DNA of 64,000 bases, taken from positions 434,001 through 498,000 of the forward strand of contig NZ_FOMT01000003.1 of NCBI RefSeq assembly GCF_900112695.1. The letters run 5' to 3'. The DNA comes from Paenibacillus catalpae. GTDB lineage: Bacteria; Bacillota; Bacilli; Paenibacillales; Paenibacillaceae. A program made the position numbers and the translations under genes. The notes beneath the pieces were generated by a model. The model saw only the letters and a list, made by a program, of their open reading frames with translations, searched no databases and was not told where the DNA came from. This document shows, one piece after another, positions 29,101 to 38,138 of this stretch (position 1 is its first letter; each line of letters begins with the position of its first letter).

Positions 29101-29699
29101 CAGCTTCTGTTGATCAACCGGGCAAGTATATCGTCATGGAATACAGCAAGTCTTACAGTGACGTATCTTCAAGCAATTGGGCTTACGATTACGTACAGGA
29201 GCTTTCGTTCCGGGGGATCGTAAATGGCATCAGCGATAACAAGTTTGGCGCCAACCAGCCTACGACACGCGCGGAATTCGTAACCTTGCTCGCAAGGGCG
29301 CTTGGTCTTGCCGATTCTGCTTCAACGGCTTCGAAGTTCAAGGACGTTAAAGCGGGAAGCTGGTATGCGGATGCCGTAGGCGCTGCCGTTCAGGCGGGGA
29401 TCGTAACAGGCATCACCGCTGACAGCTTCCAGCCGGACAAACGAATCAGTCGCGAAGAAATGGCGGTCCTGATCATTCGAGCTCTCGAGTACAAGCAAGG
29501 TACCCCTATAGCGGAATCAGACGGCGTTTCGTACAAGGATGCCGGCAAGATCAGCGCTTGGGCACAAGATGCGATCGATAAAGCGAACGCGCTTGGCATC
29601 ATGACCGGCCGCGAGAACGGGCAATTCGCTCCGCAAGCGAATGCAACCCGCTTGGAAAGCGCCAAAGTGATCTACGAAATATTGGAACAATTGAAATAA
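23115..29699 (+). CDS. Giant SLH-anchored surface protein: three lamin-tail domains plus metallophosphoesterase
   Basis: A 2194-residue exported protein with a signal peptide (cleavage after ANA near residue 36). Order of parts: lamin-tail-like domain 1 (about 45-150), Ig-like segment, lamin-tail 2 (about 367-490, LLISEIVFNTPNIG), Ig-like segment, lamin-tail 3 (about 663-790, LLITELVPDDKGS), several beta-sandwich regions to about 1450, a calcineurin-type metallophosphoesterase (about 1462-1720), a linker domain, and three SLH repeats (about 2013-2194). Metal-binding blocks of the phosphoesterase are all present: ASDTQYY, HTGDLVDD, GNHDVNH, GTHEY and GHLHG. SLH repeats bind pyruvylated wall polymer, so the enzyme is displayed on the cell surface. 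Likely substrates are extracellular phosphoesters or nucleotides. The only obvious co-oriented neighbour is the HupE-like gene. Confidence 0.93.
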   Translation: MNRLFKQVRRRFIAGTMTAVLVVTGLPIGATGTANAEVLQLEPELLITEIVANSPNYTPPGGSGTDDNAWEYVELYNNSGSAISLNDYYITRDNYNGGSHYEYPIEAGRVLEPQQTIVVRGQSNASDPATAEEHDTLASFNSVYHTELSDNQVTYMDQSSGGNLPNTGTQTVTVKRSSNNETVVAARYNDVDSTGAPLINSSNNIDDSNGKSIVFAYSPLSGTTAMTKLSSKQAPTPGSLIAGQPVADTGVPATAPPVLSHVPQTTPIQPQNYSVTADVSSDGTLLSAKLYYKKAEESAYTPVPISVKDVQSLTGVIPESAMRGTSKIDYYIEASNSAGTTRIPSAADSFYELQIAQPEQPEEPEQPPVLLISEIVFNTPNIGSGDVNAWEYFEIYNNSSEPIALQDYQIQYFNGSALAYEWTFRDSKTIQPNQTMVVRAYYSDEQNGSLDKFNGAYKVSLTESDLVSFDHPSGNLINTNEHTVSIVKKTGEAVETIVSAKYNDGCPADAATNCDDLNNTSVIYKVDGQKTRLMEKAGSKVAPTPGSLVAEQLSPHIEHALAAGSTLEKDLPISAVITSAAGTIQGAKLYFKTDKDADYTSVNMTAGSENRYSAVIPKEAFDAEAEYLYYYIEAIDGIHTRKNPFSGDPYEIKVFHSVTDAAPLLLITELVPDDKGSDMYEYIEMYNNTDRSVNLKDYAIYYEFSHGATIKWDLTEDFTLPSKQTAVIWVKSDLSLDKSLADFNAHWSSVTGSTVSLSGAQVTSLYSIGMDNTSEGRILVAPDAADWVGHWGGAISQAWYNVAKDEVNDDGKSVVYEYPKGDPNPQFLNRMFERSAGQTATPGVIVEGQVPEITSEIPEDTAKPVIAYAAPSGNQPFGSLNVTATITDDVKVDRAALFFKRTGDSAYQEANLLRSSTNSNEYSGTIAMDKILGAAAIEYFIEATDGQNVSRSTDGGTEPYKVTFEPKSKLWLDFAPNSFLKGNSRIQGNALDAGRTLSLKVDGQTLASEKALSDNAYLTFNADNMEKSFNDGLYVNGQLVSTFPNVSYLAPHVATVPKSLLKPGNNVLLVTAGNKLDPLGKEGNNDDYKIENIKLLLGNGEQVAVTARGKVLDKDQFTAVDPAKRQKVGDSTGYFEYLELTVNLPEALFYGAALELDTKTLSDGEHTFEVSDAEAGTKASVSAIVDNTLPVFDEFSIKDGETYSGNISLNAKATDTTSGIGSTTATLDGAAVTLPTQVKASELSAGDHVFRVSVKDKAGNEAVRSAAFSVGSEIPSNSFEPTPADNATNVGTNAQLGVKVSDPNGDAMDVSFREAYRYNYSNRTDIEGFSNSTDREPPLELSPAGETAVSAEAINQVKSVDGTYFVTDADGLFPYQRYDFKLDQEPGDIANVEVVWKGHSLPDRQVTLYTWNYNTNKWVRATSGVGAEDFELKVTVSAADMVKDKTIHVLVQDLVPAAEDGVDFSFAWASDTQYYSDSYPEIYDKEMKYVADMKDEKKISYLIHTGDLVDDFNRPDEWKVASDSMKRLEDAGVPYGVVTGNHDVNHDESNYTEYWKYFGRERFEDQPYYGDDLNNNRDHYDLISVKGQDFLIMYLGWNIQDNTVEWANEVLKKYPDRYVIIGTHEYISPTGAYSGQGEMIWNEIVAKNDNVRMVLCGHLHGVAYNVKHVENSDRVVIEMLADYQSGPQGGQGYMRFLEFNLAANQIHVTTYSAYMNDSNFFEEEGKDDFLLPYKTQDPSKQVATDFIGVNVYGSKEIGSQANVASGGTATASWPNRSSNTVYNWYAIATDKNGDSATSDIWSFLTGGTSVPPTTPTNPTTPSNPEPDSGVTVISPNAIPATGEVTLKPAAGANAIALSADALARIGSREVKIETDNNGIVIIPNAVLQSLGGKLGNGSELIVKLDKMTQTSIDQAEENAGAKWKAEMEAKGAALQLSFSERSKSGSLTTIGTLPSPVKIELKADSINNVKLAGIYRIDEIGNAVWIGGEYANGSFTASVDQPGKYIVMEYSKSYSDVSSSNWAYDYVQELSFRGIVNGISDNKFGANQPTTRAEFVTLLARALGLADSASTASKFKDVKAGSWYADAVGAAVQAGIVTGITADSFQPDKRISREEMAVLIIRALEYKQGTPIAESDGVSYKDAGKISAWAQDAIDKANALGIMTGRENGQFAPQANATRLESAKVIYEILEQLK

Positions 29700-29802
29700 C
29701 GGGCAGTTTTCGCCGGGCCGGCGCATGGGAGCACTTGTCTCCTTAGCGCTGGCTCGGGTTTTACCAACCGTTATCGCTTGTCCAAGGAGGCTTTCGAATC
29801 CC

Positions 29803-30924
29803 ATGAAAAAGGCGACTGCGTTTCTGGCCGTCTGTCTGTTCCTGTTCGGCATTGTTCCGCATGCGTACGCGCATATGAACACCTATGGTTATTCGGACAT
29901 TAACGTAAATGGCGGGCAGCTTGAATACGATTTGTATTTGGATATAACGGAAGTGTCCCAGTGGATGGATATGCGTTCCGGCGGCGTGTTTATCATCGAT
30001 CCAGACCAATCCTCTCCGGCAGAAGGAGAAGTGTCGTGGACGGAAGAAGATTTACGCCCTCTGATCGCGGATTCGCTTGTCTTACAGGCAGGCGGTGAAA
30101 CTCTGGAGCCAAAGATTGGAGAAATTGCAACAAAAAATAGAAACAACGGCTTATGCTTGTTTATGAAGCTTACCTATCAGCTTCCAGACGGAGCTTCGGA
30201 TTATAGAATCAACTATAACTTTTTCTTTGATACCGATCCGGCTCATCAAAACTTCGCGACTATCCGCGAAGCGGACTCTTCCAAGGATATCGTGTTTAAC
30301 AGCGGGAATAAAACGGTGACCGAGATGCTTGGCGCATCTGCGGCGGATTCATCCAAAACGACGGTTGAGGTGCCAAACTGGCTCATGTCGATGTGGGAGT
30401 ATTTACGAATTGGCGTCGAGCATATTTTGAGCGGAATCGATCATCTGCTCTTCATTGCCGCGCTTGTCATCGCGAAGCAGCGCAAACGGGATTACGTGAA
30501 GGTGCTGACGGCATTTACGATTGGGCACAGCTTGACGATCGCGCTCTCGGCCCTTGAGGTCGTGAATTTGCCCCCAGCATTCGTCGAGCCCGTCATTGCG
30601 CTAAGCATCGCCTATGTGGCGGTAGAGAATATTTGGCTCAAAAAGGTGAAGCGCCGTTGGATCATTGCCATGGGCTTCGGCTTGATCCATGGCTTTGGCT
30701 TCGCCGTGGTGCTGCGCGGCGCGATGAGCGACCGTTTCCTGTTGACCCTGTTTTCATTTAACGTTGGCGTCGAAATCGGCCAATTGGCCGTTCTGGCCGT
30801 ACTGCTTCCGCTGCTCATTTGGATCGGCCGGTACAAAGCTTACAAGTACGCGAATTACGCAGCCTCCTCGTTCGTCGCTGTCATCGGACTGTATTGGTTT
30901 GTAACGCGTATTATCGAAGGGTAA
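29803..30924 (+). CDS. HupE/UreJ-like membrane protein
   Basis: A 373-residue protein with signal peptide (cleaved near AYAH), an extracytoplasmic domain of about 200 residues, and a C-terminal HupE/UreJ_2-type bundle of about five to six helices. The conserved GVEHILSGIDHLLF block (GxxHxxxGxDH) at about residue 205 and GHSLT and HGFGFA further on supply the His/Asp residues thought to bind nickel or another metal in HupE/UreJ relatives. No hydrogenase or urease genes are nearby, so the metal and purpose are unknown. ATG 29803 is preferred although AAGGAGG is 12 bases away, longer than usual. It follows the surface phosphoesterase by about 100 bases and ends in a terminator. Confidence 0.83.
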   Translation: MKKATAFLAVCLFLFGIVPHAYAHMNTYGYSDINVNGGQLEYDLYLDITEVSQWMDMRSGGVFIIDPDQSSPAEGEVSWTEEDLRPLIADSLVLQAGGETLEPKIGEIATKNRNNGLCLFMKLTYQLPDGASDYRINYNFFFDTDPAHQNFATIREADSSKDIVFNSGNKTVTEMLGASAADSSKTTVEVPNWLMSMWEYLRIGVEHILSGIDHLLFIAALVIAKQRKRDYVKVLTAFTIGHSLTIALSALEVVNLPPAFVEPVIALSIAYVAVENIWLKKVKRRWIIAMGFGLIHGFGFAVVLRGAMSDRFLLTLFSFNVGVEIGQLAVLAVLLPLLIWIGRYKAYKYANYAASSFVAVIGLYWFVTRIIEG

Positions 30925-30929
30925 GAATG

Positions 30930-30966
30930 AAAAAACCTCTTCTCCGCAAGGAGAAGAGGTTTTTTG
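30930..30966. terminator. Bidirectional terminator between the HupE-like gene and gdhA
   Basis: A 16-base perfect stem (AAAAAACCTCTTCTCC and complement) with a GCAA loop. A-run and T-run make it work for both converging genes. Confidence 0.95.
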
Positions 30967-30968
30967 TA

Positions 30969-32363
<1,395 letters not shown>

Positions 32364-32464
32364 TTATAATGGATGGATGACAATTCACTTCTCTTTGTTA
32401 ATTTAGTAGTTTAATATTAATATTAAATAATTAATCGCAACAATATTCAGATAAGATAAAGTTG

Positions 32465-32479
32465 ATGCGTTTTGCGCAT
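32465..32479 (+). promoter_or_regulatory. LysR-type dyad in the gdhA-lysR intergenic region
   Basis: ATGCG-5-CGCAT forms a perfect 15-base dyad of the AT-N11-AT form that LysR regulators bind, 21 bases before the LysR start and in the 150-base region shared with gdhA. Confidence 0.55.
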
Positions 32480-32499
32480 GAAGAATAGGGGCTTAATTT

Positions 32500-33399
32500 G
32501 TGGAGATTAGACAAATGAGATATTTTGTGGAAGTTGCGAAGAGAGAACATGTGACAGAAGCCGCCAATGTCTTGCATGTTGCCCAATCCTCTGTCAGCAG
32601 ACAGCTTGCTCAATTGGAAAGCGAATTAGGAGTAGATTTATTCATTCGCAAGGGACGGCGGGTAAAGTTAACCCCAATAGGAAAGATCCTGCTCAAGCGG
32701 GTAGAGCAGATGCTGAACATGATGAACGAGGCGGAAAGAGAAGTGAAGGAATATCTGGATCCGGAAAAAGGGGTCGTTCGCATTGCATTCCCGATCAGCT
32801 TGGCAGCGCATGTACTGCCAAAGGCCATATATGCCTTCCGGAAACGGTACCCGGAAGCGAAATTTCAAATGAGACAAGCTCTCTATCATGACCTGGTTGA
32901 TGGGGTCATTAATGGTGAATTTAATCTGGCTATGATTGCCCCGCTGCCAAGCGAAGATAAACATGTCGAGCAAAAGCTGCTCTTCACAGAGCGGATTGTG
33001 GCGCTTCTGCCCATCCATCATCCGCTTGCTAACCAGTCCAGCATACAGCTGTGGGAGATGAAGGATGAGTCCTTTGTCACACTGCCGGAAGGGACGATTT
33101 TTCGGGAAATTGTATTAAACGCGTGCAGGGAAATCGGATTTACGCCTCATATTGCCTTTGAAGGGGATGATATCGATGCGTTAAAAGGGCTAGTGTCAGC
33201 AGGGCTCGGAATAGCGCTTATGCCCGAAGTCACCTTGGTTGAGAGCATTCCGCAATCAACGGTGAAGATCCCGATCGCAGACCCCGCCGTGACCCGAAGC
33301 ATCGGCATTATTTGTCCAACTCAGCGCAAATTGCTTCCCACGGAGCAGTTGTTCTATCGTTTTCTTTCGGAATTTTACACACCGGATTACAAACTGTAA
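32500..33399 (+). CDS. LysR-family regulator (GltC-like), probable gdhA regulator
   Basis: A 299-residue LysR regulator. The winged helix-turn-helix is at residues 1-60 (MRYFVEVAKREHVTEAANVL, SVSRQLAQLESELGVDLF) and the periplasmic-binding-protein-like effector domain runs from about 90 to 295. The sequence resembles GltC-type regulators of glutamate metabolism, consistent with its divergent position to gdhA; 2-oxoglutarate or glutamate is the likely effector (inference). The start is GTG 32500 with AGGGG 8 bases upstream. Confidence 0.88.
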   Translation: MEIRQMRYFVEVAKREHVTEAANVLHVAQSSVSRQLAQLESELGVDLFIRKGRRVKLTPIGKILLKRVEQMLNMMNEAEREVKEYLDPEKGVVRIAFPISLAAHVLPKAIYAFRKRYPEAKFQMRQALYHDLVDGVINGEFNLAMIAPLPSEDKHVEQKLLFTERIVALLPIHHPLANQSSIQLWEMKDESFVTLPEGTIFREIVLNACREIGFTPHIAFEGDDIDALKGLVSAGLGIALMPEVTLVESIPQSTVKIPIADPAVTRSIGIICPTQRKLLPTEQLFYRFLSEFYTPDYKL

Positions 33400-33406
33400 A
33401 TATACA

Positions 33407-33435
33407 AAACTCCTTGATCCCAAGGAGTTTTTTTG
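33407..33435 (+). terminator. Terminator after the LysR gene
   Basis: Stem AAACTCCTTG/CAAGGAGTTT with a 4-base loop and seven T. Confidence 0.9.
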
Positions 33436-33530
33436 TTTTTCAATCGGCACAGTCTAATCTGCTGCCAAGAATAATTGAGGCGGCTATGGTAAAAAATACA
33501 TTTACCTATAATGCGATTCGAGGGAATGAC

Positions 33531-35024
33531 ATGGCTGACAATCAGAAAACAGAACCCAGGGATATGACCCAATTCCTAAAGCAATTGAAGCAGTCCAGCG
33601 ATTTTAAAACGATCCAGCTCAGTATTGGCGACAAACAGCTGAGCATCTCTTATTTCAAAACCTTGATTGATGAGAAGCTGCTTCAGTCCCATGTCATTCT
33701 TCCCTTGCAGGAGCGTGCGCTGGATTTAGATTTCAGGCAGCTTGAGGACTTAAAAACTTGGATTCCGATTGAGGATATAGAAATGACGGGTCAGGTTGAG
33801 AGTATTCAAGCCAAGCTGTTGAAAGGCTGCGCAGTTGCGACACTCGATAAAGAGTTTTGCAAGTATGCTTTGATCGAATTGGCTAGTATAGAAGGACTTA
33901 GAAAAAACAATGATACCGAAAATGAATTTAGCGTTGTTGGACCCAAGGTAGGTTTCGTAGAGAGTATTGACACAAACATCGGCTTGTTACGAGCGCAAAT
34001 CAACATTCCAACCTTGGTTGTCAAAGAAATCCTGGTTGGCACGACCTCCAAAACAAGAGTGGCCATTATTTATATTGATGGAGTGACCAATAAGCGAAAC
34101 GTTAAAACGGTAGAGCAAAGGCTGGAGCAAATCGACTATGACGTTATTTTCGATACTTCCCAATTAGATCAGTTCATCTCGGACAACTCCCTGACACCGT
34201 TTCCTTTATTTTTGTCTACGGAACGCCGAGACCGGGTTGTATATGCGCTCATTACCGGACAAGTTGCGGTTGTTAGTGATGGATCACCTTATTTCATCAC
34301 GGGTCCTTCCACCTTGTTTGATTTCTTCCTGTCGCCTGAAGATTACTATTTGCCCTGGATTTTAGGCTCCTTTTTCAGAATGATTCGTATTTTCGGCGTT
34401 ATTTTTTCCTTATTTGCAACCTCCATGTATATCGCCATCACTACGTTTCACTATGAAGTCATTCCGAGGGATTTGCTCGAGCCGTTAATATTCTCCAGAA
34501 GAAATGTCCCTTTTCCGCCGCTCCTTGAAGTGCTTTTTCTGGAGATTACGATTGAGTTTCTCCGGGAGGCTGGAGCCAGGCTTCCAACGAAGATCGGTCA
34601 GACCTTAGGTATCGTAGGCGGTATCGTGATTGGTCAGGCTACAGTTCTGGCCGGTTTGACAAGTAATATTCTGGTTATTATCGTGGCCTTCTCGGCGCTG
34701 GCTTCGTTTGCTACGCCAATCTATAAGATGTCTAACGCGATTCGATTTTTGCGCTTTCCGATGATATTCGCCTCGTCGATTTGGGGAGCCCTGGGACTGT
34801 TTATAGGGATTGGTTTTCTTCTTGTCCACCTCACGCGTCTGACCTCATTAGGTATGCCGTATCTCGTCCCCATTCATCCATTAAGAGTACGGGATCTCAA
34901 AGACAGCTTTATACGTCCGTCGTATCAGTTTACTAACAAGCGGCCGAGCTATTTAAGACCTGATTCTTCAGTCAAGTACAAGCCCGGGAAGGTAAAGAGA
35001 AAGAACGATCTGGATAGAGAATGA
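33531..35024 (+). CDS. Spore germinant receptor subunit A (GerA family)
   Basis: A protein of about 497 residues: a soluble N-terminal domain (about 1-250) and a membrane half of four to five helices (FLREAGARLPTKIGQTLGIV, GLTSNILVIIVAFSALASF). The block LITGQVAVVSDGSPYFITGP is characteristic of GerAA/GerKA proteins. The subunit sits in the spore inner membrane and, with B and C, senses small-molecule germinants and is thought to open an ion channel. ATG 33531 has GAGGGA upstream; ATG 33486 with TTGAGGCGG is an alternative 15 codons longer. A TATAAT-like element overlaps the alternative start. It is the first gene of an A-C-B operon as in gerK. Confidence 0.92.
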   Translation: MADNQKTEPRDMTQFLKQLKQSSDFKTIQLSIGDKQLSISYFKTLIDEKLLQSHVILPLQERALDLDFRQLEDLKTWIPIEDIEMTGQVESIQAKLLKGCAVATLDKEFCKYALIELASIEGLRKNNDTENEFSVVGPKVGFVESIDTNIGLLRAQINIPTLVVKEILVGTTSKTRVAIIYIDGVTNKRNVKTVEQRLEQIDYDVIFDTSQLDQFISDNSLTPFPLFLSTERRDRVVYALITGQVAVVSDGSPYFITGPSTLFDFFLSPEDYYLPWILGSFFRMIRIFGVIFSLFATSMYIAITTFHYEVIPRDLLEPLIFSRRNVPFPPLLEVLFLEITIEFLREAGARLPTKIGQTLGIVGGIVIGQATVLAGLTSNILVIIVAFSALASFATPIYKMSNAIRFLRFPMIFASSIWGALGLFIGIGFLLVHLTRLTSLGMPYLVPIHPLRVRDLKDSFIRPSYQFTNKRPSYLRPDSSVKYKPGKVKRKNDLDRE

Positions 35025-35039
35025 CTTAGGAAGGCGGGA

Positions 35040-36131
35040 ATGATGGAGTTGAGAAGCAGAACCTTCCTGATTATTGTTCTAAGCATGCTGCTTACTGCGT
35101 GCGGAGATACAAACATTGTGAACAGTATCAAATTTGTCCAAACCATAGGTTACGATGCCGCTCAGAACGGGGTTACCAGCAGCGCGGTTATAGCCAATTA
35201 CGAGGAACAGGGGAAGTCAAAGCTGGAATTTTACGTGACGGAGTCCAAGTCCGTATACGACAGCATGCCCAAGCTTAACATGAAGCTTGATTTCCCGATT
35301 GAATATGGGCAGCTGAGAATGGCATTATTCGGAGACAGCTTCGCACGAAATGGGATAACAACGGCAATCGAGAGTTTGATCCGTGACCCCAAAATATCCT
35401 CGAGAGTGCATCTTGGCGTTGCGGATAGAGCTGCGCTGGAGCTGCTCAATATTGGCGAGAATAGACGTGATCCGTATTTTTTGTCCGATATGATCGAACA
35501 GAATATGAAGTATGGTAATTTGCCGATGATGAATCTTCACTTAACCTTCTTTAATTATTACGGCACCGGAAGGGATTTCTTTCTGCCTCATTTTACGGTT
35601 GAACGAGACGAAATCAAGCTTGATGGCATAGCTCTGTTTAAAGGCGATAAGTTCAAAACCAAAATTGGCATAAGGGATTCCTTCTTGCTGAAAATGCTGC
35701 TGGAAGATTCTAAAAATGGGAGCATTATGGTTCCTATGACAAGTGCGGATCAAACCCGCGCGGAGTATTTCCTGATGAACAGCATTCACTCCAAACCTAA
35801 CTATAAGGTGATACGTACTGGATATCCAGCCTCCGTTGCCATTCATGTGAAACTTAACGCTCAAGTCAAGGATGTCCCGCAATGGATTGATCTTACTTCG
35901 GAGGATCAGATCGCCTTGCTTGAAAAAAGCATAGAGGTCTATTGCGAAAGTGAAATACAGAAGTTTATCTCCTTATGCAAAAGAAACAACGTGGATCCGC
36001 TGGGCCTAGGGGATCTGTTTAGAAGCAAATCGAAGGAATGGAACTCGCAGGAGTTCGAGGAGCATTATAACGCATTAGCAACGACCGTTCATGTAAATGC
36101 CCGTATTATCCGAACTGGCGCAGGTGGTTAA
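35040..36131 (+). CDS. Spore germinant receptor lipoprotein C (GerC family)
   Basis: A 363-residue lipoprotein: the signal ends in lipobox LLTACG, then the three-domain Ger(x)C body with typical segments DFPIEYGQLRMALFG and FFLPHFTVERDEIKLDGIAL. It is the peripheral, lipid-anchored subunit of the receptor. It starts 15 bases after gerA with GGAAGGCGGGA before ATG 35040. Length is normal. Confidence 0.93.
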   Translation: MMELRSRTFLIIVLSMLLTACGDTNIVNSIKFVQTIGYDAAQNGVTSSAVIANYEEQGKSKLEFYVTESKSVYDSMPKLNMKLDFPIEYGQLRMALFGDSFARNGITTAIESLIRDPKISSRVHLGVADRAALELLNIGENRRDPYFLSDMIEQNMKYGNLPMMNLHLTFFNYYGTGRDFFLPHFTVERDEIKLDGIALFKGDKFKTKIGIRDSFLLKMLLEDSKNGSIMVPMTSADQTRAEYFLMNSIHSKPNYKVIRTGYPASVAIHVKLNAQVKDVPQWIDLTSEDQIALLEKSIEVYCESEIQKFISLCKRNNVDPLGLGDLFRSKSKEWNSQEFEEHYNALATTVHVNARIIRTGAGG

Positions 36132-36169
36132 GGCAGCATGCTATGCTCTTTGGGGAAGGTGACACAAGT

Positions 36170-37270
36170 TTGAGTAATGAAATCAGCGACAAATATACAA
36201 TATCACCCCACTTAATTGTTTTTCCTCTCTATGTGAGCATGGTGGGAGTTGGAATAATGACTTACCAAAGAAGAGTAATTGAGCACGCCGGTTATAATGC
36301 ATGGATCTCCGTTATGTTAACGGGGATTATCATGCATCTCCTCATATGGATGCTTTATAAGATATTATCATCAATCGAAGACTCGAATGATATCGTGACC
36401 ATTAATCATAAGCTGTTCGGAAAGCTTTTGGGCAACCTGATCAACCTTGCGATTGTTCTGTATTTTGTTTTTGGGGCATTTGTTAAATTCAAGGTTTATA
36501 TGGAAATGATTCAAGTGTGGTTATTTCCCAGTATGAACTTTCTACCCGTCAGTATTGTTATTGCTCTGCTTGTCTACTATGCGGTCTCTGGCGGAATCCG
36601 ATCTGTGACGGGAATCTCGGTTTGGGCGACGATCATCTCATTAGTTTCCATCATTCCGCAGATATCTCTTACCTTTCCTTTTTTGCATCCGATGAACCTG
36701 CTGCCTCTGTTGAATCATTCGGCCTCGGATATTCTTCTCTCCTCAAAAGATATGGCATTTGAGTATCTGGGGGTTGAGACGCTGCTATTCCTGTATCCGT
36801 TTGTTAGGACACCCGAAAAGTCGCAAAAATGGGCGCATTTTATCATGTTATTGGTTACCTTACTGTATTTGATGATTTTGATCCTGGCCTTTATGTTTTT
36901 CACCGAAGAACAGCTGCGGCATACCATTTGGCCGACTCTAAATATGATTGGCATCTTTGAAGTCCCGCTGCTTCAAAGACTTGAATATATGGCCATTTCA
37001 TTATGGTTTATTAAAATAATAGCCGGCATTTCCATCTTTATATGGGCGGCATGCCGTGGAATGAAAGTCGCTTTTCACCTAAGGCCGCGATTAAGTTTGA
37101 TTGTTTTTCTCACCGCCATTACGGCTTTATGCCATTTCATTATCGACCACAGAACGGTTGAACGGGTGTCTGAAATCTATTCAAATATCGGCGTATACTT
37201 TCTTTATGCCTATATACCGTTTGTCTTTCTATGCGTGATGATTCGGAAAAAATTGATAAAGCCCATTTGA
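36170..37270 (+). CDS. Spore germinant receptor permease-like subunit B (GerB family)
   Basis: A 366-residue integral membrane protein with about ten helices of the APC-type spore-germination permease family; FPLYVSMVGVGIMTYQRRV is the usual N-terminal segment. It is the presumed germinant-binding subunit. The TTG at 36170 follows GGGGAAGGT by 9 bases; the ATG at 36143 has no site. It closes the ger operon. Confidence 0.92.
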   Translation: MSNEISDKYTISPHLIVFPLYVSMVGVGIMTYQRRVIEHAGYNAWISVMLTGIIMHLLIWMLYKILSSIEDSNDIVTINHKLFGKLLGNLINLAIVLYFVFGAFVKFKVYMEMIQVWLFPSMNFLPVSIVIALLVYYAVSGGIRSVTGISVWATIISLVSIIPQISLTFPFLHPMNLLPLLNHSASDILLSSKDMAFEYLGVETLLFLYPFVRTPEKSQKWAHFIMLLVTLLYLMILILAFMFFTEEQLRHTIWPTLNMIGIFEVPLLQRLEYMAISLWFIKIIAGISIFIWAACRGMKVAFHLRPRLSLIVFLTAITALCHFIIDHRTVERVSEIYSNIGVYFLYAYIPFVFLCVMIRKKLIKPI

Positions 37271-37370
37271 CCTGCTGAAGGCGACATGGTAGCTATATGG
37301 CTAACGAATGACCGCTAATAAACCGATACTACAGGAGAACTCTAAATTCTATAGAGACAGGAGGATGATG

Positions 37371-37547
37371 ATGGATATTCCGGCCCTTTCCGTTTCCATG
37401 TCGCACAGCAAGCTTATGAACGACGTAGGAATCAGCGTGCTCAAAATGGCTAAGGATCATACGACGCAGCAGTCGCAGCAGCTGGTGCAAATGATGATGC
37501 AAAGCGTGCAGCCCCACCTGGGCGGCCATATCGATTTGCGAGCGTAA
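37371..37547 (+). CDS. YjfB-family small protein
   Basis: A 58-residue protein matching the YjfB family (putative motility protein, found in flagellate bacilli): MDIPALSVSMSHSKLMNDVG, then a Gln-rich helix QQSQQLVQMMMQSVQPHLGG. Function in the family is unclear. The last of three consecutive ATGs, 37371, is 6 bases after AGGAGG and is the best start. It stands alone between the ger operon and a terminator. Confidence 0.85.
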   Translation: MDIPALSVSMSHSKLMNDVGISVLKMAKDHTTQQSQQLVQMMMQSVQPHLGGHIDLRA

Positions 37548-37566
37548 GAATGTGATAAGAAGCTAG

Positions 37567-37606
37567 ACCGCCTTTGCGCCTATAAGACGCGAGAGGCGGT
37601 TTTTTT
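37567..37606 (+). terminator. Terminator after the YjfB gene
   Basis: ACCGCCT/AGGCGGT outer stem with a short GCG/CGC inner stem, followed by seven T. Confidence 0.85.
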
Positions 37607-37632
37607 AATTTGCATTTATTAAAAAAAAACGC

Positions 37633-37691
37633 TTTACAGGACACCAAAAGGTGTTATATTATAAAGACATAAAAGGACACCAAATGGTGTC
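37633..37691 (+). promoter_or_regulatory. Promoter with two copies of a GGACACC-N3/4-GGTGTC operator
   Basis: TTTACA (37633-37638), 16 bases, then TATATT (37655-37660), with TATTAT as an alternative -10. One dyad (GACACC-4-GGTGTT, 37640-37655) fills the spacer, and a second (GACACC-AAAT-GGTGTC, 37676-37691) lies 36 bases further, just past the start of transcription. The pair is built for tight repression of the DoxX gene. No regulator gene is adjacent. Confidence 0.8.
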
Positions 37692-37724
37692 TGATAAATC
37701 AAGCGAATAGGGAGCGGTTTAAAC

Positions 37725-38093
37725 ATGCATATTCTAGCCATTATTCTTCAAAGCTGGTTGCTTTTCTCCATGGCATTCTTTGGCGGGAGCAAGCTTGCGG
37801 GAGCAAAGCATCAGGTCGATTTGTTTAACGAAATTAGATTTCCTCAATGGTTCCGCGTCGTTACAGGCATCGTTCAAATAGCGGCTTGCGCAGGACTCAT
37901 TATCGGTTATTGGAACGCGGAGATTGCTGCATGGACCGCTGTATTCATCGGAGTTATGATGCTGGTTGCGATCGTCTCGCACGTCAGAGTGAAACATCCG
38001 TTTGGAAAAGTATTTCCGGCCATCTTGAATCTTGCGATAGCCATTGCAGTAGTATGCTTGTATGCAAATGAACTGTCCAATCTGTTTGGATAA
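37725..38093 (+). CDS. DoxX-like membrane protein
   Basis: A 122-residue four-helix membrane protein of the DoxX-like family, with FGGSKLAGAKHQVDLFNEIR after the first helix and RFPQWFRVVTGIVQI. Family members are linked to redox or thiol stress and quinone chemistry, but the reaction is not known for this group. AGGGAGCGG precedes ATG 37725. It is a single-gene unit with its own double-operator promoter and terminator. Confidence 0.85.
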   Translation: MHILAIILQSWLLFSMAFFGGSKLAGAKHQVDLFNEIRFPQWFRVVTGIVQIAACAGLIIGYWNAEIAAWTAVFIGVMMLVAIVSHVRVKHPFGKVFPAILNLAIAIAVVCLYANELSNLFG

Positions 38094-38097
38094 TGAC

Positions 38098-38138
38098 AAA
38101 AACCGTTACGCTGATCCTCTCAGTGCAACGGTTTTTTA
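38098..38138 (+). terminator. Terminator after the DoxX gene
   Basis: AAAACCGTT/AACGGTTTT outer stem with a longer imperfect loop and a run of six T. Confidence 0.85.
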
